Of a stretch of DNA of 64,000 nt, positions 58,961-64,000 are shown piece after piece. Origin of the DNA: Burkholderiales bacterium (GTDB lineage: Bacteria > Pseudomonadota > Gammaproteobacteria > Burkholderiales > Burkholderiaceae_D). The stretch is taken from contig JACOUL010000034.1 of NCBI GenBank assembly GCA_016177875.1, positions 1 to 64,000 on the forward strand, in the 5' to 3' direction. The stretch's first letter is position 1. Every line of letters starts with the position of its first letter. The position numbers were made by a program, and so were the translations under genes. The notes beneath the pieces were generated by a model. That model did no database searches. It saw only the letters and a program-made list of their open reading frames with translations, and was not told the origin of the DNA.

Positions 58961-59194
58961 AGTTCCCTGAAAATCTTTGCCTACGTGCCTGTGGATAACT
59001 TCACAAGTCTTATGAAACAGCTGGTTGCAAATTGGTAAATAAAATGATGGCCAGAGCGCCGATTTTTCGTCAAAATTGAGGCTCAAAAAAGTCATTTTGT
59101 CAGATAAGACTGGCGGGTTTCATACTAGATTAATTCTTTTTCAGTAGCATCGCCGTTCAACACTCCGTCAACACTTAAATCAGGGACATCAACT
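58961..59194. other. dnaA-dnaN intergenic region, alternative oriC location
   Basis: This 234-base gap has a DnaA box at 58990-58998 and AT-rich sequence around 59020-59130. In several bacteria the origin is here instead of upstream of dnaA. No further consensus box was found, so neither gap is decisive. Confidence 0.4.
58990..58998 (-). promoter_or_regulatory. DnaA box between dnaA and dnaN
   Basis: TGTGGATAA, reverse complement of the consensus box, embedded in CCTGTGGATAACTT. The same 14-base context surrounds the box at 57438, suggesting a duplicated or conserved element. Confidence 0.75.
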
Positions 59195-60301
59195 ATGCAA
59201 TTGGTAAAAACCTCCCGCGATACGCTTCTGCGGCCCCTGCAGATAGTGAGCGGTATTGTCGAGCGTCGGCACACATTGCCGATTCTGGCCAATATCCTCA
59301 TTCGCAAGGAAGGCGAGCGCGTATCCTTTTTGTCGACAGACATTGAAGTGCAAATCACGACGCATGCCAACGTCGGTTCCGGCGGCGAAGTCGCCGCCAC
59401 CACGGTCGCTGCACGAAAATTGTTGGACATTCTGCGTGCGCTGCCCGATTCCGGCGACGTGTCGCTCTCGCTGGCAAACAAGCGCATGACGGTCCAATCC
59501 GGCAAATCGCGCTTTGCATTGCAAACTTTGGCCGCGGAAGAATTCCCGACCGTCGCGCAAGCCGAACATTACAACGCTAAAGTCACGCTGCCGCAAAAGA
59601 CGCTGAAGCACTTGTTCAACATGGTGCACTTCGCGATGGCGCAGCAAGACATTCGTTACTACTTGAACGGTTTGCTCTTGGTCGTCGACGGCAAGAACGT
59701 GATCGCGGTTGCCACCGACGGCCATCGCCTGGCTTTCTGCCAAGTCGAGACCGACCAGAATTTCCAGCGTCAAGAAGTGATCATTCCGCGCAAGACCATC
59801 ATGGAATTGCAGCGCCTCTTGGAAGACTTGGAAAACCCGGTCGAGCTCGAAATCGCCAACAACCAAGTTAAGCTTTCTTTCGCCGATATCGAATTGATTT
59901 CGAAACTAGTTGAAGGCAAGTTCCCCGATTACACGCGCGTAGTCCCCAAGGGCTACAAAAACAATTTCACGATCGACCGCCTCACTCTGCTGCATTCGCT
60001 GCAGCGCGCCGCGATCATGACTTCGGACAAGTTCAAGGGCATCCGCTGCATCATCGCACCGGGCAGCTTGAAAATCAGTTCGACTAACGCCGATCAAGAA
60101 GAAGCTGTGGAAGAACTCGAAATCGATTACGGCGGCGACAGTGTCGATATCGGCTTCAACGTCACGTACTTGCTCGACGTCTTGAACAACCTAAAGTGCG
60201 ACAACATCAATATCGCGCTCGGAGACGCCAATTCCTCGGCGCTGGTCACGATTCCAGAAAACGCCGATTTCAAATACGTCGTTATGCCGATGCGTATTTG
60301 A
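59195..60301 (+). CDS. dnaN: DNA polymerase III beta sliding clamp
   Basis: This 368-residue protein starts MQLVKTSRDTLLRPLQIVSG with ERRHTLPILANILI, and has three similar domains ending FKYVVMPMRI, as in beta clamps. It tethers replicative polymerase to DNA. Length equals the family norm. Confidence 0.97.
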   Translation: MQLVKTSRDTLLRPLQIVSGIVERRHTLPILANILIRKEGERVSFLSTDIEVQITTHANVGSGGEVAATTVAARKLLDILRALPDSGDVSLSLANKRMTVQSGKSRFALQTLAAEEFPTVAQAEHYNAKVTLPQKTLKHLFNMVHFAMAQQDIRYYLNGLLLVVDGKNVIAVATDGHRLAFCQVETDQNFQRQEVIIPRKTIMELQRLLEDLENPVELEIANNQVKLSFADIELISKLVEGKFPDYTRVVPKGYKNNFTIDRLTLLHSLQRAAIMTSDKFKGIRCIIAPGSLKISSTNADQEEAVEELEIDYGGDSVDIGFNVTYLLDVLNNLKCDNINIALGDANSSALVTIPENADFKYVVMPMRI

Positions 60302-60389
60302 TGCGGTAAATAAAGAATAGGGAAAAGGGGGGTGCGGAAGTCAGCGCGCCCCTTTGCCGTATTTAGTAACAGCGTTTTTGTGTTTTTAG

Positions 60390-62924
<2,535 letters not shown>

Positions 62925-62943
62925 AGCCGCCTTCCCTCCATAA

Positions 62944-62974
62944 ACAAAGGCTCCCATGGGAGCCTTTGTTTTTT
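62944..62974 (+). terminator. Intrinsic terminator of gyrB
   Basis: ACAAAGGCTCCC pairs with GGGAGCCTTTGT around a 2-base centre, followed by six T. It lies 19 bases after the gyrB stop. Confidence 0.9.
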
Positions 62975-64000
62975 AGCTTAGCCCCTCTTTATCAGCAGAA
63001 TGTTCCGCTAGAACACGCTTGAAATGCGCTTCCATTTCCTGTGCACGCTTGATCTCAAGCTCAAATTCCGCTTTTGCGTTGGTCGACGGCCAAACTGATC
63101 TTGAAAGTAGTAACGACCATCCTTCATCTTCACGACCGTGCATCCGTCTTGCTTGATGACCTTGTGTTTGGGCGGCAAAAGGAACTGTCCCAGCTTGTTC
63201 CATTGTGTCGTTTTTAAATGCCGCTCCGGAAAGAGATCCTCTTCACAACGCCCCGCAATGTAGCGATCAGCCCGAGCTTTGATGATGTAGTTCACCTCAA
63301 GCACTTGCTTCTCGGTGAGGTACCTGCTCCGAATGCAATCGTCGTAGCGTACCATCGAGTTACTAGGATCGAAGTAACGTGCGTTGGTCCGCGCCTTACG
63401 CGCCTTGCCCGATCCAGGCGAGTGCACGAATTCGACATGCGTCAGGATATATAGACGATTCTTATCGAAAGGGAACAACGTCTGCGTACCTAACCAATGT
63501 AGATGTGGATCTTCGTTGGGTGGTATCTTGGGATCGCCTGGAAACACATGTGCATTGAAAAGTGTCACTGGATGGTCCGAAAAAATGAATTTTGTCGGAC
63601 TTTGAGAAGCGTCGACTATTTCGAGTGTGCCTTCGGCCCACATGACGCAGTGCATCCGTCGCAGCTTCTGCATCAGCATAAGCACTGATAACTGATCGCG
63701 GGCTTTACTCAATTGGCTTATGAAGCGGAGGCCCTTTGGAGTCCGCAAGCGAAGGGCGTCCATGAACTCGTAATCTGCCAGTACGTCTCATGAACTGCGT
63801 CGTAATCCTCGTTAAGCCAGGCATCGAAGCCTTCTGCCCAGATTTATCAATGGCGCCGAAGAGTAAACGCTCGATGTCATCATTTGCATGCCCCATAAAG
63901 CGGGTTGTATAAAGGTCCGGTTCCCAAAAATGGTTCGGGTCCTTTCTCAAGAATGCGCCGACCGTTGCCTCGCACATTGCCCGATTTATCTCGAAAGATT
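62973..64000 (-). pseudogene. DUF4238 family protein, apparently broken by three frameshifts (5' end off window)
   Basis: Reading leftward from the window edge, one frame gives LRKDPNHFWEPDLYTTRFMG and FGAIDKSG. Near 63830-63843 the sense continues in a second frame (EGFDAWLNEDYDAVHETY), near 63780 in a third (LADYEFMDALRLRTPKGLRF), which holds the main part to DGRYYFQDQF. Near 63090 it shifts again to STNAKAEFELEIKRAQEMEA and ends at 62973. The whole fits DUF4238, a family of unknown function with FSDHPV and similar motifs (IFSDHPVTLFNAHV is seen). Either a decayed gene or indel sequencing errors would explain it. It stands alone beside gyrB and is likely accessory. Confidence 0.65.

Overview
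The window is chromosomal DNA of a betaproteobacterium, most likely Burkholderiales and probably Oxalobacteraceae. Evidence for this is the replication-origin block rpmH-rnpA-yidD-yidC-mnmE facing away from dnaA-dnaN-gyrB, the rsmB-DUF4390-ntrY-ntrX order, a GTP-dependent PEP carboxykinase, and the family proteins DUF1840 and DUF3567. Genus is not resolved from sequence alone. No tRNA, rRNA or CRISPR array was seen.

Layout, left to right. At 1-0.96 kb the end of an IS3-type element is inserted in comM. At 1-9 kb are housekeeping and accessory genes: an AraC/MGMT fusion, an EamA exporter, a lipoprotein, a MASE1-CHASE-PAS-GGDEF-EAL protein, a DUF1840 protein, a large inverted-repeat element with a terminator, and rsmB. 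At 9-13.5 kb are a DUF4390 protein, NtrY, an NtrX-like regulator without an AAA+ domain, a CobW-like protein and DUF3567. At 13.6-20.2 kb is a functional-amyloid (Fap-like) cluster: a sigma-54 activator, a FapF-like outer-membrane channel, a 608-residue low-complexity fibre protein behind a near-consensus sigma-54 promoter, a FapD-like C39 peptidase and two small secreted proteins. At 20.2-24.7 kb are a class II amidotransferase, DUF4404, an EAL-HDOD protein, a deletion scar, a LysR regulator and a Rossmann oxidoreductase. At 24.8-34.5 kb are metH with an attenuator-like leader, a DDAH-like hydrolase with rocD and a divergent Lrp regulator, a CHRD lipoprotein and pckG.

At 34.8-39.6 kb are a D-2-hydroxyacid dehydrogenase, an unknown protein, a short asparaginase, an AbrB-type membrane protein and a CAP-domain lipoprotein. 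At 39.8-48.9 kb is a phosphorelay block of two hybrid kinases, an HD-GYP response regulator and a CheY-like protein. The two kinases share an identical 141-bp stretch and both break off at its last base. At 48.9-53.2 kb is an ApbE-DUF3570-DUF4266-TlpA operon, divergent from a cytochrome c fused to GWWW repeats. At 53.3-62.9 kb is the replication-origin block. At 63-64 kb is a DUF4238 gene with three apparent frameshifts.

The common theme of the accessory part is surface and biofilm biology: an amyloid cluster under sigma-54 control, three proteins with c-di-GMP-type domains, and a multi-kinase relay. The periplasmic flavin/thioredoxin operon next to a cytochrome suggests an extracytoplasmic redox module. 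Assignments rest on motifs, family resemblance and gene order read by eye; no database search was run.
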